Source: Microbacteriaceae bacterium PS02068 (GTDB lineage Bacteria; Actinomycetota; Actinomycetes; Actinomycetales; Microbacteriaceae). From it: a DNA stretch of 63,441 bases. Of this stretch, positions 43,367 to 52,221 are shown in pieces. The notes under the pieces were generated by a model that saw only the letters and a list, made by a program, of their open reading frames with translations, did not search any database and had not been told where the DNA came from. The stretch spans positions 1-63,441 of the forward strand of contig JASCPF010000012.1 in assembly GCA_029959325.1 (NCBI GenBank), read 5' to 3'. How positions within the stretch are numbered: position 1 is the stretch's first letter; every line of letters begins with the position of its first letter. The position numbers and the translations under genes are program-made.

Positions 43367-44401
43367 TCACCGACGCTTTCCGAGCTCAACAGGCGAGACA
43401 ACTGCGACCTGCAACGAAACTGGTAGCGCTGACGCGATCCAAGTTGCGCCCATTGCGACCATTGCGAACATCTGTGAAGCAGGGGACAACGCGAAAGGGG
43501 CCAGAGTGAGCGTGGTTAGGACGCCGCCGAAGGCAGCTACCCCTCCGATGAGGATGCACTCAAGCGACACAAGCGTCGCCACGGCTGAGCGAGTTGCTCC
43601 TGCAAAAACGTAAGCAGCGAGCTCAGTTCGGCGAGTTCGGATTGCGAGAGACGTAGCCAGGCCGCCGAGACAACCTACGAGGATCGGAAGCCATCGCTCA
43701 GAACGCGCTAGAAAGCCACCAATCAGAGACGTTGTCTCCGCGAAGACGGGAACAGCGATGATGGGGCCGCCTTGCACGTGCAGTTGATTGAGCGCGAGCT
43801 GAAGGTCATCACCATCTGCGTTCCACTTCATCTCAATCACGCATCGAGGATCATCTACGACGTCTACCCCCAGAGGGATGGCAATTGCCGAGTTGACGTC
43901 GATGCCAGCAGGCTCTCGGAGCCCGGAGACTGCCCGAAGAACAACTCCGTCAATGACGATGTTGCTTTCTGCGCCCAAGGGATGCAGAGCAACCCCAACG
44001 ACAGCTCTACCTTGATCAACTTGAGGTAACAAGGTAGGACTTACGGCGACCAGAGGAATGGAGCTACCCAAAGGTTGCGCGTTCTTCCGGCCCCTGTCCG
44101 TGATGATTCCCGCACGAACGACGGCCGCCTTACCCGTTAGACGCTCACAGGACTCTCGCGTGATGACGACCGGCCTATCGGACGAGGACGACTGGACTGT
44201 GAAGATGTTCCTCCCCTTGTCGTGCGCAGCTGCAATCTCGTGGTCGAAGTCGATCGACTGAGCGAGCAACGCCAAGACAACAAACGTTGACGACAGAAGT
44301 GCGGCGGCCGCGTAAGGAAAAAGCCGCGAGCGGCGTCCGAAAACGTTCTTCATGGCCTCGCGCACCAAGTGCGACACTCGCCATCCAGTTCGATGACTCA
44401 C
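43367..44401 (-). CDS. FtsX/MacB-like ABC transporter permease
   Basis: 344 residues from GTG 44401 overlapping the ATPase stop (GTGA). One N-terminal membrane helix (LFPYAAAALLSSTFVVLALLAQSI), a large extracytoplasmic domain of about 200 residues, then three helices (WLPILVGCLGGLATSLAI, SAVATLVSLECILIGGVAAFGGVLTTLTL, SQMFAMVAMGATWIASALPVSLQVAV). This is the MacB/FtsX topology, which couples ATP use to extracytoplasmic work such as expelling peptides. Last gene of the peptide operon. Confidence 0.82.
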   Translation of the reverse strand: MSHRTGWRVSHLVREAMKNVFGRRSRLFPYAAAALLSSTFVVLALLAQSIDFDHEIAAAHDKGRNIFTVQSSSSDRPVVITRESCERLTGKAAVVRAGIITDRGRKNAQPLGSSIPLVAVSPTLLPQVDQGRAVVGVALHPLGAESNIVIDGVVLRAVSGLREPAGIDVNSAIAIPLGVDVVDDPRCVIEMKWNADGDDLQLALNQLHVQGGPIIAVPVFAETTSLIGGFLARSERWLPILVGCLGGLATSLAIRTRRTELAAYVFAGATRSAVATLVSLECILIGGVAAFGGVLTTLTLAPFALSPASQMFAMVAMGATWIASALPVSLQVAVVSPVELGKRR

Positions 44402-45015
44402 GAGACACCGAGATCCAAGATCTGATCGCATCGTTCTATCAGAAGTGGGTCATGCGTGGCGACGATCACAAGTCGATCGCTGGGCATGTTTCTCAGAATG
44501 TTCGCGACCGTGCCTGCAGATTTTCGGTCGAGGCTGGCCGTGGGTTCGTCGGCAAGGATAATCGGTCGCGGCGCACATATTGCCCGTGCCAGCGCTACGC
44601 GCTGTGCTTCGCCCCCGGACAGGTTGGACGCGAGATCGCGGCCGCGATCTTCGAGTCCAACCTTTTCCAGGGCGCGCAACGCAGTGAATTTCGCGACAGC
44701 AAGCTCGAGGCCCACTGACAGTGCGCCCAGCGCCACGTTGTCTAGCACTGTTCGGTCCGGAAGTAGGTATGCGCCTTGTGGCACCCATGAAATATCCGAC
44801 ATCGTTGGTGGGCCAAGACGACCACCGTCGCGATACTCCACTTTTCCCGTCGCCGGCTGCAGGAAACCAGCGATGATCGATAGGAGTGTGGACTTACCGC
44901 TGCCAGATGGGCCGATAATCCCGCTGATCGCCCCCGACTGAAACGTCGCGTGCCCGACCTTCAGCACGACTCGACCACCGAACATCGCGGTTATGTCCTC
45001 GACCGCTACTTGCAT
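44398..45015 (-). CDS. ABC transporter ATP-binding protein (MacB/LolD type)
   Basis: 205 residues. Walker A GPSGSGKST, Q-loop VPQGAYLLPDRTVLDNV, signature LSGGEAQRVALARAI, Walker B PIILADEPTASLD and switch THD. It is short and of the LolD/MacB subclass, and overlaps its adaptor upstream by 10 bp and its permease downstream by 4 bp. Confidence 0.93.
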   Translation of the reverse strand: MQVAVEDITAMFGGRVVLKVGHATFQSGAISGIIGPSGSGKSTLLSIIAGFLQPATGKVEYRDGGRLGPPTMSDISWVPQGAYLLPDRTVLDNVALGALSVGLELAVAKFTALRALEKVGLEDRGRDLASNLSGGEAQRVALARAICAPRPIILADEPTASLDRKSAGTVANILRNMPSDRLVIVATHDPLLIERCDQILDLGVS

Positions 45016-46103
45016 TGGGCGAGAGTTTTCTCTGCCGCACGAGACACGTCGGCTAGTACATTCAATCCAACAAGTTCGCTTGGAACGAGAACGGTGCCGA
45101 TTTCGCCGGTTGCGTCCCGGACAATCGTCAGGGACTCAACGGTTTCGTCATCCGAGACAGCACAGAACTGTCCTTCCGCTCCCACGTACACCGCAGAAGA
45201 TGGCAGCGCTCCCCACCGGCTCGGGTTCTCCAACGAGATCTTTGCGTCGGAGTATCGCCTAATCTGTCCCCCATCAATCAACTCACCGCTCATTGATAGC
45301 GCGGCGAGGCCCTGTGCGATCCCTGCTACAGCCTCTCCCTCGAGAGACGTGCCATCAACCGTGAACGTCGTCCCGGCGATCTCAAGCGAAAGAGGCCCAC
45401 CCGAGAACGGCGGAAGGGGTCTCAGATCCACACCGACTATCTCGGCTCTCAGCACGGGCGGTGCCCCTCTGACGATCTCCGCTCCCGGCGCGACCTGATC
45501 CCCGAGCTGGATCGACACGGTACCAACAGTGAAGTCGGGACCTACGTATAAGACGAATTCAGGTCGAAATACTCCGTCGACCGGGTAGCCGAGCGTCCGC
45601 TGAAACTCTCGAACCGCCCTGTCGAGCTGAGGACCAAAGTTGTCGTCGACGTAGCCTGGATCCAGTAGACCCATCGCGCTGAGGAACGTTGCTAGTGCCG
45701 CAACGTCCGGTCCCCGATCTCCCCTCGATAGTGCTCGGTAGAGAGGAAGTGGTTGGGAGTATGCGATGAGTGTCCCGCCGTTGATTGAGGCAATGTGATC
45801 GCCTTCAGTGAGGGGATCTCCTGGCATCACGTCGACCGTGGTGATCGTTCCGCCCGCACCTCCCGATGCTACAAAGGCCGACCCGTAGTAGACATCGACG
45901 ACTGCCTCGCGCACCTCGGCATCCATCCGCTCCCCGACGGTTACGTAATCGATTCGAGGTGCCGATACAGCCTCGCTCTCGAGCCCCGCCCCTACAGCCC
46001 ACGCGCCTCCGGCGATCGCCACCGGTATCGCCCACAGTCCGATGCATGCGATGACGAAGAAGAGAACCGAACGAGGTTTGCGACCTTTCCGTTCTACCCT
46101 CAC
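45006..46103 (-). CDS. membrane-anchored adaptor with peptidoglycan-binding domain
   Basis: 365 residues from a GTG. One N-terminal membrane helix (SVLFFVIACIGLWAIPVAIAGGAWAVG), beta-rich HlyD-like segments, and a peptidoglycan-binding module in the middle (LSRGDRGPDVAALATFLSAMGLLDPGYVDDNFGPQLDRAVREFQRTLGYPVDGVF, about residues 125-180). A hairpin-less adaptor that probably guides export of the small secreted protein encoded first in this operon. Confidence 0.82.
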   Translation of the reverse strand: MRVERKGRKPRSVLFFVIACIGLWAIPVAIAGGAWAVGAGLESEAVSAPRIDYVTVGERMDAEVREAVVDVYYGSAFVASGGAGGTITTVDVMPGDPLTEGDHIASINGGTLIAYSQPLPLYRALSRGDRGPDVAALATFLSAMGLLDPGYVDDNFGPQLDRAVREFQRTLGYPVDGVFRPEFVLYVGPDFTVGTVSIQLGDQVAPGAEIVRGAPPVLRAEIVGVDLRPLPPFSGGPLSLEIAGTTFTVDGTSLEGEAVAGIAQGLAALSMSGELIDGGQIRRYSDAKISLENPSRWGALPSSAVYVGAEGQFCAVSDDETVESLTIVRDATGEIGTVLVPSELVGLNVLADVSRAAEKTLAQCK

Positions 46104-46567
46104 GAGTAGGCGGAGCAGGCGCTCGGGTCGTTGCCAGAATCAGAGAGTTGTTTGGTCATCTCGTCATACGACTCTCCTGGAGTGATACCGAGTCCCTCGA
46201 GACATGTACGCAGTATGCGAGCGGACTCGGAAGTATCGATGTGGGCAATCTGCCAGGTCGCATCGACCTCCGCGAATTCGTCGTCGTAGCAGTTTGCATC
46301 CACGCCTGACTCGACTGCTCCACCGGGAACGGAGAACTGGATCGTCTGGTTCTCTTCATCGTGAACTATCAACTTGTAGCCCGCGTCTTCAAGACAGGAA
46401 CTGTACGCACGAAACGCTGCTTGATACTCGTCGTAGCTAACCTCGCCGTCCGACAAGGCTGGATGACCCTGAGCGGCGGTGGTACCAACGTTCGAACCAC
46501 TAGCCCCACAGCCGGTTAAGGATGCCGCGAGAAGAAGAGCGCTGGCTACCACCACCAACCGGCGCAT
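46100..46567 (-). CDS. lipoprotein of the peptide/ABC operon
   Basis: 155 residues. Signal MRRLVVVASALLLAASLTGCGAS with lipobox LTGC. Mature part acidic with five further cysteines (YSSCLEDAGYKL, VDANCYDDEF, ILRTCLEGLGI and PSACSAYS include four). The start overlaps the stop of the small secreted protein (TAATG) and its stop overlaps the adaptor start (GTGA). It could act as an immunity or chaperone partner for the secreted product; inferred from position. Confidence 0.8.
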   Translation of the reverse strand: MRRLVVVASALLLAASLTGCGASGSNVGTTAAQGHPALSDGEVSYDEYQAAFRAYSSCLEDAGYKLIVHDEENQTIQFSVPGGAVESGVDANCYDDEFAEVDATWQIAHIDTSESARILRTCLEGLGITPGESYDEMTKQLSDSGNDPSACSAYS

Positions 46568-46926
46568 TACGAGTTGAAGTTGATATCTGAGTTGGCGCCG
46601 CGCCTAGCGAGATGATTGCCGCCAAGAACGGTGTTACCGGGGTTGCCCGCGTAAACGGAGCTATACCCGTATTGCCAGGAGGTGTAGTACGTCGGCGAAC
46701 CTGCATACAGCCTGTAGAAGATACGTACCCCGAGTTGACCACAAGTGCCCGAATACGAGGTCCATGTTTGAGCACTTCCGGTGGCAGAGCTGTTGCCATA
46801 GACCGCTTCAACAGAAGAGCAACCCGCTGATGAGCTACCCAAGGCGGTGGCCGGACCGGCCGACCCGACCGACACGGCCACGGCCGCCATCACTGCCAGT
46901 ACTGCGCCTGACTTCTTGAACTTCAT
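46567..46926 (-). CDS. small secreted two-cysteine protein, candidate exported effector/bacteriocin
   Basis: 119 residues with a strong AAAGGAGAA ribosome-binding site. Signal peptide MKFKKSGAVLAVMAAVAVSVGSAGPATA. The predicted 90-residue mature protein is rich in Ser, Gly, Tyr and Thr (SSATGSAQTWTSYSGTCG, YRLYAGSPTYYTSWQYGYSS) with two cysteines (36 and 62) able to form one disulfide. It starts a five-gene operon with lipoprotein, adaptor, ATPase and permease, a layout like bacteriocin export/immunity operons. No bacteriocin family is clearly recognised. Confidence 0.78.
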   Translation of the reverse strand: MKFKKSGAVLAVMAAVAVSVGSAGPATALGSSSAGCSSVEAVYGNSSATGSAQTWTSYSGTCGQLGVRIFYRLYAGSPTYYTSWQYGYSSVYAGNPGNTVLGGNHLARRGANSDINFNS

Positions 46927-47244
46927 CTCATTCTCCTTTGAATTTGAAGCTGTTCGGGTCAGCCTTTGGTGCGTCGATCCTATCTGGCGCTGGCTCGGGG
47001 AGCCACTGCCATCCTGATGAAGAGTCGCCATTCAAGCCCTCTCCTCCGTCGGCGCTCTCACTAGTCGATGATCCGGATCTCGTGTTGGGAGCGAGCCTGG
47101 TCCCACTCAGACTTGCTCAGCAGACCGGGGTGGCGAACAAGACCCAGGAGCCGTTCAGCGTCCCGATCGACAAGGAAGCTAGCGCCGACGCAGAGTTGGG
47201 CGATTGATGGCCACCACGCACACGCGGCGGCCGAGATCCGGGCA
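46927..47244. other. promoter region of the peptide operon plus unassigned sequence
   Basis: Upstream of 46926 lies the promoter of the peptide operon. On the minus strand 47061-47180 can be read as ERLLGLVRHPGLLSKSEWDQARSQ, reminiscent of the end of a SHOCT-like domain, but no start codon or full domain is present, so it is at best a remnant. Confidence 0.4.
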
Positions 47245-48309
47245 CTACGCGTCGACGAGATCAGGCAGCGGCTTGCGGCGGCCCAGCACGCGATTCGACG
47301 GGACCGCAAACCCGGGCTCATAGGGGAGGATTTTAATCCTGACGGTGCTGAGGTGTCGGAGTAGGCAGCTTCGGTGCCTCTGGGACGATGCGACGAGTGA
47401 CTTCTCGAGGGTCGCGGGGCGGTTGTTGCTCGCGTTCTGGCGCATGCCGAACGCGGTCTCCACAGCCATCTTCCCTCGCGCCACGATCTGTTCCGCGATC
47501 TGATGAAGGCGTGGAGTCGTGCAGCCGCTCATGACGGTGACAACCGCGGCCTCAAGAGCCCAGACCTGCTCCGCAAGGCTGAACCGAGGGCTGAGCAGGT
47601 AGCTCGCGAAGGACAGGTCGGTGAGGATCGTGGTCAGGCGCACGATCTCGGGGTAGGCCGCGAGGAAGACGCTGTCGGCATCGAGCGAGTTGATTCCGAT
47701 CGTTGCCATTCGATCGGCGATTCTCCCGTCGAGGCGCTCCTCGATCGACCAATACCGAACGAGAGAAGCGGCCAATTGCAGCTCGCCGGTGGTGAGTCCG
47801 ATGCCGCGCTTCCACAGCGTGCCCGACAGGCAACGCTCGGCATGGGCGAACTCCGGGAACCCCGTGAGGTCGACATCGGCGCCGTCAAGATGCCAGCGCC
47901 GGTGGCGGTTGCAGACAGCGCCACCCCTGCTTTGCACCGAGGTCTGCTCCCCTCTCGCGCACCGCCGACACGCGTTCCTGGCGGCCTGCGCGTATCCGCA
48001 CCGTTTGCAGAGCGTCGGTTGCCAGGCGTAGTGCTGGCAACGGACGTACATCGCGTTCTTGCGGGCATCGTTCTCGAAGTGCCCGGGCTTGAGGCCGCCG
48101 AGCCGCTCCGCCCACTTCGCAGCGCGCTCGAGGTTGGGGTGCGAGGGTGACAGCCCAGCGAGGTCGGTGACGTGCAGGCGAAGTTCGCGGGGAGTGAGGG
48201 CGTTCGCGGTGGCGAGCCTGCCGAGGAATCCGGTGATGGTTTCGGCGGGGAGGGGCTGCACCATCACTGGTAGCGGGCGCACGTTCCCGGCCGGCGTCGG
48301 CGTCTTCAT
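47245..48309 (-). CDS. tniQ: TniQ-type target-selection protein (element 3)
   Basis: 354 residues. VMVQPLPAETITGFLGRLATANALTPRELRLHVTDLAGL is the family start. Zinc fingers lie in YVRCQHYAWQPTLCKRCGYAQAARNACRRCARG, followed by FAHAERCLSGTLWKRGIGLTTGELQLAASLV. It resembles the element 1 TniQ more than the two of element 2. ATG overlaps the tniB stop. Confidence 0.9.
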   Translation of the reverse strand: MKTPTPAGNVRPLPVMVQPLPAETITGFLGRLATANALTPRELRLHVTDLAGLSPSHPNLERAAKWAERLGGLKPGHFENDARKNAMYVRCQHYAWQPTLCKRCGYAQAARNACRRCARGEQTSVQSRGGAVCNRHRRWHLDGADVDLTGFPEFAHAERCLSGTLWKRGIGLTTGELQLAASLVRYWSIEERLDGRIADRMATIGINSLDADSVFLAAYPEIVRLTTILTDLSFASYLLSPRFSLAEQVWALEAAVVTVMSGCTTPRLHQIAEQIVARGKMAVETAFGMRQNASNNRPATLEKSLVASSQRHRSCLLRHLSTVRIKILPYEPGFAVPSNRVLGRRKPLPDLVDA

Positions 48310-49295
48310 GTTGACACGGGCACCTTGTCAGCGGCGGCGGCCGGGACGGTGCCGAAGACGGTGTCCAGGTCGAGGCGTTCGGTGCCGTTGTCGATGGCTT
48401 CCATCGCGAGCATGTGCACCATCCCGGTGAGATCGCCGATCACGCCGCCCGTCGTAGCGTGGAGGTGACTGGCGTGGCGCAGGATCGCCTCGGGATGCTG
48501 GTCGATGAGTCCGAGCGAACTCTCGACCGCGACGAGCAGATCGGCCCATCCCGCTTTGCCTCTGCCGGTGTTCTCAAATTTGTGCAGGTTCAGGATGTCG
48601 AATCGGCTGCTGATCTGCCGTCCACGGGTACCGTCCAGCAGCCCGCTTGCTTCGACATCTACTCCGGCGTAGACGAACGTGCCGGGGCACTTCTCCGACA
48701 GCTGCTTGAGCGTGTCGGAGGCTTCGGCCATCTGCTTGTACTTCTGGTTGATGTTGTGGATCTCATCGACGATGATCAGCTCGGTTCCGCACGCGGCGAT
48801 CACGCTGGCGACGGTGTTCATCAGCTCTCCCGTGTTGTAGTGCGCACGCACCGGGAGACCAAGGAAATGGGCGAACTCTCCGAGCATCAGTTTCGGGGTG
48901 CACGACGGTGGCACTGACACGTAGATCACCGGGATCGAGTTGCCGCCACCGGCCCGTCCGATGTCGCGTCGGCGGCGTTCAAACCGTCGAGCAATGTGCG
49001 AGACGGTGGTGGTCTTGCCGATGTTCGGCTCCCCCGACACGATCACGCCGAGCTTGCCGTGCGACTTGTACTGGTTGAGCATCAACCGTCGCAGGATCTC
49101 GATCTCGATCGCCGCGAACTGCGCCGTGTTCACCACCGGGCCGCGAATCATGAACTGCTTGCGGGCTTCACGATTCATCGCGCGGTCGCCCGGCGAGAGC
49201 GCATCCAGCTCGGTGCGCGTGATCGGGAGCGGCTTATCCAAACTCTCGCTGACGAACGCGGACCAACCCTCCCGCGTACTGATGGCCTGCGTCAT
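48306..49295 (-). CDS. tniB: TniB/TnsC-type AAA+ ATPase (element 3)
   Basis: 329 residues from ATG 49295, chosen because it overlaps the tniA stop as ATGA; an upstream GTG would add five residues. Walker A SGEPNIGKTTT (88-95 core), Walker B ELIIVDEIHNINQKYK, sensor TFVYAGVDVEASGLLDG and SSRFDILNLHKFE. Closest in layout to the element 1 protein. Confidence 0.92.
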   Translation of the reverse strand: MTQAISTREGWSAFVSESLDKPLPITRTELDALSPGDRAMNREARKQFMIRGPVVNTAQFAAIEIEILRRLMLNQYKSHGKLGVIVSGEPNIGKTTTVSHIARRFERRRRDIGRAGGGNSIPVIYVSVPPSCTPKLMLGEFAHFLGLPVRAHYNTGELMNTVASVIAACGTELIIVDEIHNINQKYKQMAEASDTLKQLSEKCPGTFVYAGVDVEASGLLDGTRGRQISSRFDILNLHKFENTGRGKAGWADLLVAVESSLGLIDQHPEAILRHASHLHATTGGVIGDLTGMVHMLAMEAIDNGTERLDLDTVFGTVPAAAADKVPVST

Positions 49296-51274
49296 GTCAG
49301 CCGCTCCCACACTCCGTCATCATCAGTGAGCAGCGAGAAGCCGCCACCGCGTTCCCAGATGATCTCGTCACCGATCGCCTCGTTCATGGGTTCTTCGCGG
49401 GCTGTCGTCTGCGCGTTGCTCGTGTAATGCATCGGGTCACGGTCGACCTCTGCGGACCGGACCTCGCGGTTGTGCTTCTTCCCCGGCCGCACCCACTGGG
49501 CACGCTTCATCCGATCGGCCAACTGCGCGGCATCCGCCCGAACGGCACGATCGGCACCGACATCGAAGCCGCGGGACTGCTGCCAGATATCGCCACCCAT
49601 TGGCTCGTCGAGCAGATCAGGAGCGGCGCGGAACGGCACGAACTCACCGTCGTGTTCGATCCAGATGTAAAGCGGATTGTGAGGGTCGTACCGGATGCGG
49701 CACGGGCGGGTCACCCCTTCGCCGTGTGCGCCGGCAGCCCTCAGCTCGGGGAGCCGCTTGGACCGGTAGACGCGGCGTTTGAAGTTGACGCCATAGTCCT
49801 GCAGCGTGCACGTCTTGGCCGGGAGTAAACCGATGAAGTCGTCGATGCCGAAAGGCACATGGATCTCGGGAGCGACCCGTCGGTACGCGCGGAACATCTC
49901 GTTCGGAGTCAAGTGGCGACTGGGCAGGAGCGGGTCGGCGAGCCCGTCATGAGTGCGGTTCTGCCACTCGATCGCGACCCAATCCTCGAGCAGCTCCTGC
50001 AGTTGGGCCAGTGCGAGCGCCTCATCCGTCGGCTCCTCACGACCGCGACGCTCCACGCTGCCACCCGTGAACCCCTCGAGGTACTGCACGAAACGGGTCA
50101 CCATCGACTCGAACGTGCGCTCCACGTGCGGCTTGTCTGTCGGAGTTTCCTTCGCGGCGAAGATCAGTGAGATCCCCAACCTTGCACAGCCTTCGCGGAA
50201 CGCCCGGGAGCGGAAGATCTTCCCGTTGTCGGTCGTGATCGTTTCCGGGAAGATGAACGGCTGCGCGAGGCGGTGCTCATCGAGATGCTCCTGCGTAATC
50301 ATGAACTGCCCCGCCCACGTCGCCGCCATCCGCTCTCGATGCTCGCGCGCCCCCGGCGGACGCATGTCGTACGGCGTCAGCGCGCGAGCCAAGACCCCCG
50401 CAAGGTCGGCGCTGTTGGTCGCGATCGCGCGGACCATCGCCGCAAGGATCGAGCGAGTCGCGACATCGTGGATGATCGTGAGCTCCGCGCGGTTCAGGCG
50501 CCCGTCCAGCAGGCGCGATGGCACGTCGATGATCGTGGAGTCGATCTGAACGTGCTCGCCCGGTCGGAGAGAACCGTGAAGACCAAATGCCCTGCCGGGC
50601 TTGTTCGCCGCGGTCTCTCTGCCTCGCGCCGATGCGTTCAGTTTTCGGGCGGTCGGGTGCGCCGCGATCAACCGATACAAGGTCCGATCGCTGGGCAACT
50701 CGACGCCCTCCCCAAAGTCCTCCTCGAGCATCCATTTCACGTTGTCGACCGTGCGGGTCCGTGTCCCCGAGGACCGCTTCACCCCCGCCGCCCCGAGATC
50801 GCTCAGCGCACCGGCGATGCGCGCATCGATCACCGGCTTCCGCCCGTTGAATCGGCGTTTGTCGATCAGCCCCACGACGCCTTCGGCGAGATACCGCTGG
50901 AACTTGCGGCGAACCGTCTCCGTCGACGCCTCGATATGCGGCCGCAACGCCGCACGCGCGTCCGCCAGCAACGGGGTCAAATCACTTCCCGCGTCGACAG
51001 CGCGCTTCACGGACTCGAGCTGCTCAACCCACTGCTCCACGGTCCGGCGCTCGGTCTCGGGCAACCCAGCGACCAGTTGCAAGTCCGTCGGCTCGGTGGA
51101 CGGTGGCCGCACGTCGCGCCAAACGACATCCGGCATACGAAGCAGTTCTTCGATCACAACCTCGCGGACGAACTCCTCCGTGAGAGAGCGCAGGAGCGCA
51201 TGCCGGTAGTCGACCGCGATGACAACGAACTCGTGATCGTCCCACATCAGCTGTGTTCCGATCCCGGCACGCAT
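49292..51274 (-). CDS. tniA: DDE transposase TniA/TnsB type (element 3)
   Basis: 660 residues. Catalytic Asp245 (EHVQIDSTIIDV), Asp349 (ETITTDNGKIFRS) and Glu385 (TDKPHVERTFES), with the 35-residue spacing again. N-terminal helix-turn-helix region with RRKFQRYLAEGVVGLIDKRRF, and a C-terminal barrel with LLPAKTCTLQDYGVNFKRRVYRS. The C-terminal tail (MNEAIGDEIIWERGGGFSLLTDDDGVWERL) resembles the end of the element 1 transposase (GGNGFLEVDDDEGLWAE), the expected TniB contact. Confidence 0.93.
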   Translation of the reverse strand: MRAGIGTQLMWDDHEFVVIAVDYRHALLRSLTEEFVREVVIEELLRMPDVVWRDVRPPSTEPTDLQLVAGLPETERRTVEQWVEQLESVKRAVDAGSDLTPLLADARAALRPHIEASTETVRRKFQRYLAEGVVGLIDKRRFNGRKPVIDARIAGALSDLGAAGVKRSSGTRTRTVDNVKWMLEEDFGEGVELPSDRTLYRLIAAHPTARKLNASARGRETAANKPGRAFGLHGSLRPGEHVQIDSTIIDVPSRLLDGRLNRAELTIIHDVATRSILAAMVRAIATNSADLAGVLARALTPYDMRPPGAREHRERMAATWAGQFMITQEHLDEHRLAQPFIFPETITTDNGKIFRSRAFREGCARLGISLIFAAKETPTDKPHVERTFESMVTRFVQYLEGFTGGSVERRGREEPTDEALALAQLQELLEDWVAIEWQNRTHDGLADPLLPSRHLTPNEMFRAYRRVAPEIHVPFGIDDFIGLLPAKTCTLQDYGVNFKRRVYRSKRLPELRAAGAHGEGVTRPCRIRYDPHNPLYIWIEHDGEFVPFRAAPDLLDEPMGGDIWQQSRGFDVGADRAVRADAAQLADRMKRAQWVRPGKKHNREVRSAEVDRDPMHYTSNAQTTAREEPMNEAIGDEIIWERGGGFSLLTDDDGVWERLT

Positions 51275-51277
51275 GAC

Positions 51278-52021
51278 CTACACCGCCTCCGCCATCGCGC
51301 TCAACGAGAGCGGAGAATCCTCGTCCACCTCAAGCAGCCCCCACCACAGGGCCGAGTAGATCGCGCCCAACGGTTGCGCGCATACGCCGTGAAGCAGGGC
51401 GGCCCACTCCCTCAGAGTCCGACGGTCGCCGAGGCGCTCCCGCAAGCGAGCGTTCGCCGGCGCTGAGATCCAGCGGTCGAAGCGATATCCCGAGAGAAAG
51501 CGAAGGTTCCGGTGCTCGGTCGTGGAGATATCGCTGGACACGACGTAGTCCCACCCGAGCTGCTCACACAACTCAGCCGTGCGACCGAACACCTCAGCAT
51601 CGTCTTCATCGATCTGTCGAGCAGGCTTGACGTCGACGACCGCAGCGCCGCCACCGCGATAGCGGACAAAGAAGTCGGGCGCGTGCTTTCCGAGACCCCC
51701 TGACCAGTGGATCCACATCGGCTGAGCAGCCAGGCCAGTTACTCGACGATCACGATCGAGCCGCATCAGGGCCGCGCGCTCGTACAACGACTCGAACCAC
51801 ACATGCGAACCCGTGGTCGCTGCCCAGTAGTAGCCCTCGTAGTTGCGCTTGTGCTTCCACGACGACGGAGTCCGCACAACGTCCACCGACTCGAATGGAA
51901 CATCCGCCGCGTCCAGCACGTCGCGGCGGTCACGCTTCCCGCCGATGACCCACTCGATCTCCGCACGGATCGACACCGCCCGCGCCGCCTGCTGAGACCC
52001 GATCACGTCCGCTCCCCTCAC
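51278..52021 (-). CDS. tnsA: TnsA-type endonuclease (element 3)
   Basis: 247 residues. Core SHVWFESLYERAAL (Glu), KHAPDFFVRYRG (Asp) and AAVVDVKPARQI (Asp-x-Lys, the canonical form, unlike the Arg variants of elements 1 and 2). Three bases separate its stop from the tniA start. It lies 185 bp inside the right terminus. Confidence 0.9.
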   Translation of the reverse strand: MRGADVIGSQQAARAVSIRAEIEWVIGGKRDRRDVLDAADVPFESVDVVRTPSSWKHKRNYEGYYWAATTGSHVWFESLYERAALMRLDRDRRVTGLAAQPMWIHWSGGLGKHAPDFFVRYRGGGAAVVDVKPARQIDEDDAEVFGRTAELCEQLGWDYVVSSDISTTEHRNLRFLSGYRFDRWISAPANARLRERLGDRRTLREWAALLHGVCAQPLGAIYSALWWGLLEVDEDSPLSLSAMAEAV

Positions 52022-52121
52022 TCACAGAATGTTCAGTTGAGGATCCGAACCTGACGGCGCCAGAATACGACTCGCGGCCCGATAGCCCGAACGGTGACCG
52101 CCGCGTGTCGCGAGACCCGCC

Positions 52122-52211
52122 CACAGAATCAATGGCACGGACAACAGGATCAACCGTGCAGACACAAGATCAATGGCACGGACGACAGAATCAATGTCAT
52201 CGGACAGAGTG
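52122..52211. repeat. right end of element 3 with binding repeats and target duplication
   Basis: Three copies of an ACAGAATCAATGGCACGGAC-like unit lead to the terminus GTCATCGGACA at 52206. GAGTG (52207-52211) is the right copy of the duplication. Bases 52212-52221 (AGACACGACA) belong to element 2's right end. Confidence 0.9.
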
Positions 52212-52221
52212 AGACACGACA

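Larger units (their letters stand above)
40021..52206 (-). mobile_element. Tn7-like element 3 (12.2 kb) nested in element 2
   Basis: Left terminus TGTCCGATGACAATGAATCT at 40021; the reverse complement of the right terminus, TGTCCGATGACATTGATTCT, starts at 52206. The two ends agree at about 41 of the first 44 positions. A perfect GAGTG duplication flanks them. Genes tnsA (52021) to tniQ (47245) read leftward; cargo is a peptide/ABC operon (46926-43367) and a compound IS near the left end. Ends more alike than in elements 1 and 2, and nesting, make this the youngest of the three relative to element 2. Confidence 0.93.
28938..52221 (-). mobile_element. Tn7-like element 2 (11.1 kb of its own sequence, interrupted by element 3)
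   Basis: Left terminus TGTCGGATCTCACGAGAGTT at 28938; the reverse complement of the right terminus, TGTCGTGTCTCACTCCAGTT, starts at 52221. 19 of 26 positions agree, and a perfect CCCAG duplication brackets both. Transposition genes tnsA (39827) to tniQ (33970) read leftward in an unbroken chain of overlaps. Cargo is 29215-33804: three lipoproteins, an endonuclease/exonuclease/phosphatase-like membrane protein and two membrane proteins. The right end is interrupted at 40020/52212 by element 3. Confidence 0.9.

Noticed and set aside
43367..46926. Lactococcin-972-type bacteriocin operon
   Set aside because: The secreted protein does not show the Lcn972 sequence pattern and the partner gene set differs; only the general idea of an exported effector is kept.
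23628..52021. CRISPR-associated transposon (CAST)
   Set aside because: Despite TniQ, TniB and TniA modules, no cas genes, no repeat-spacer array and no Cas12k or Cascade gene occur anywhere in the window.
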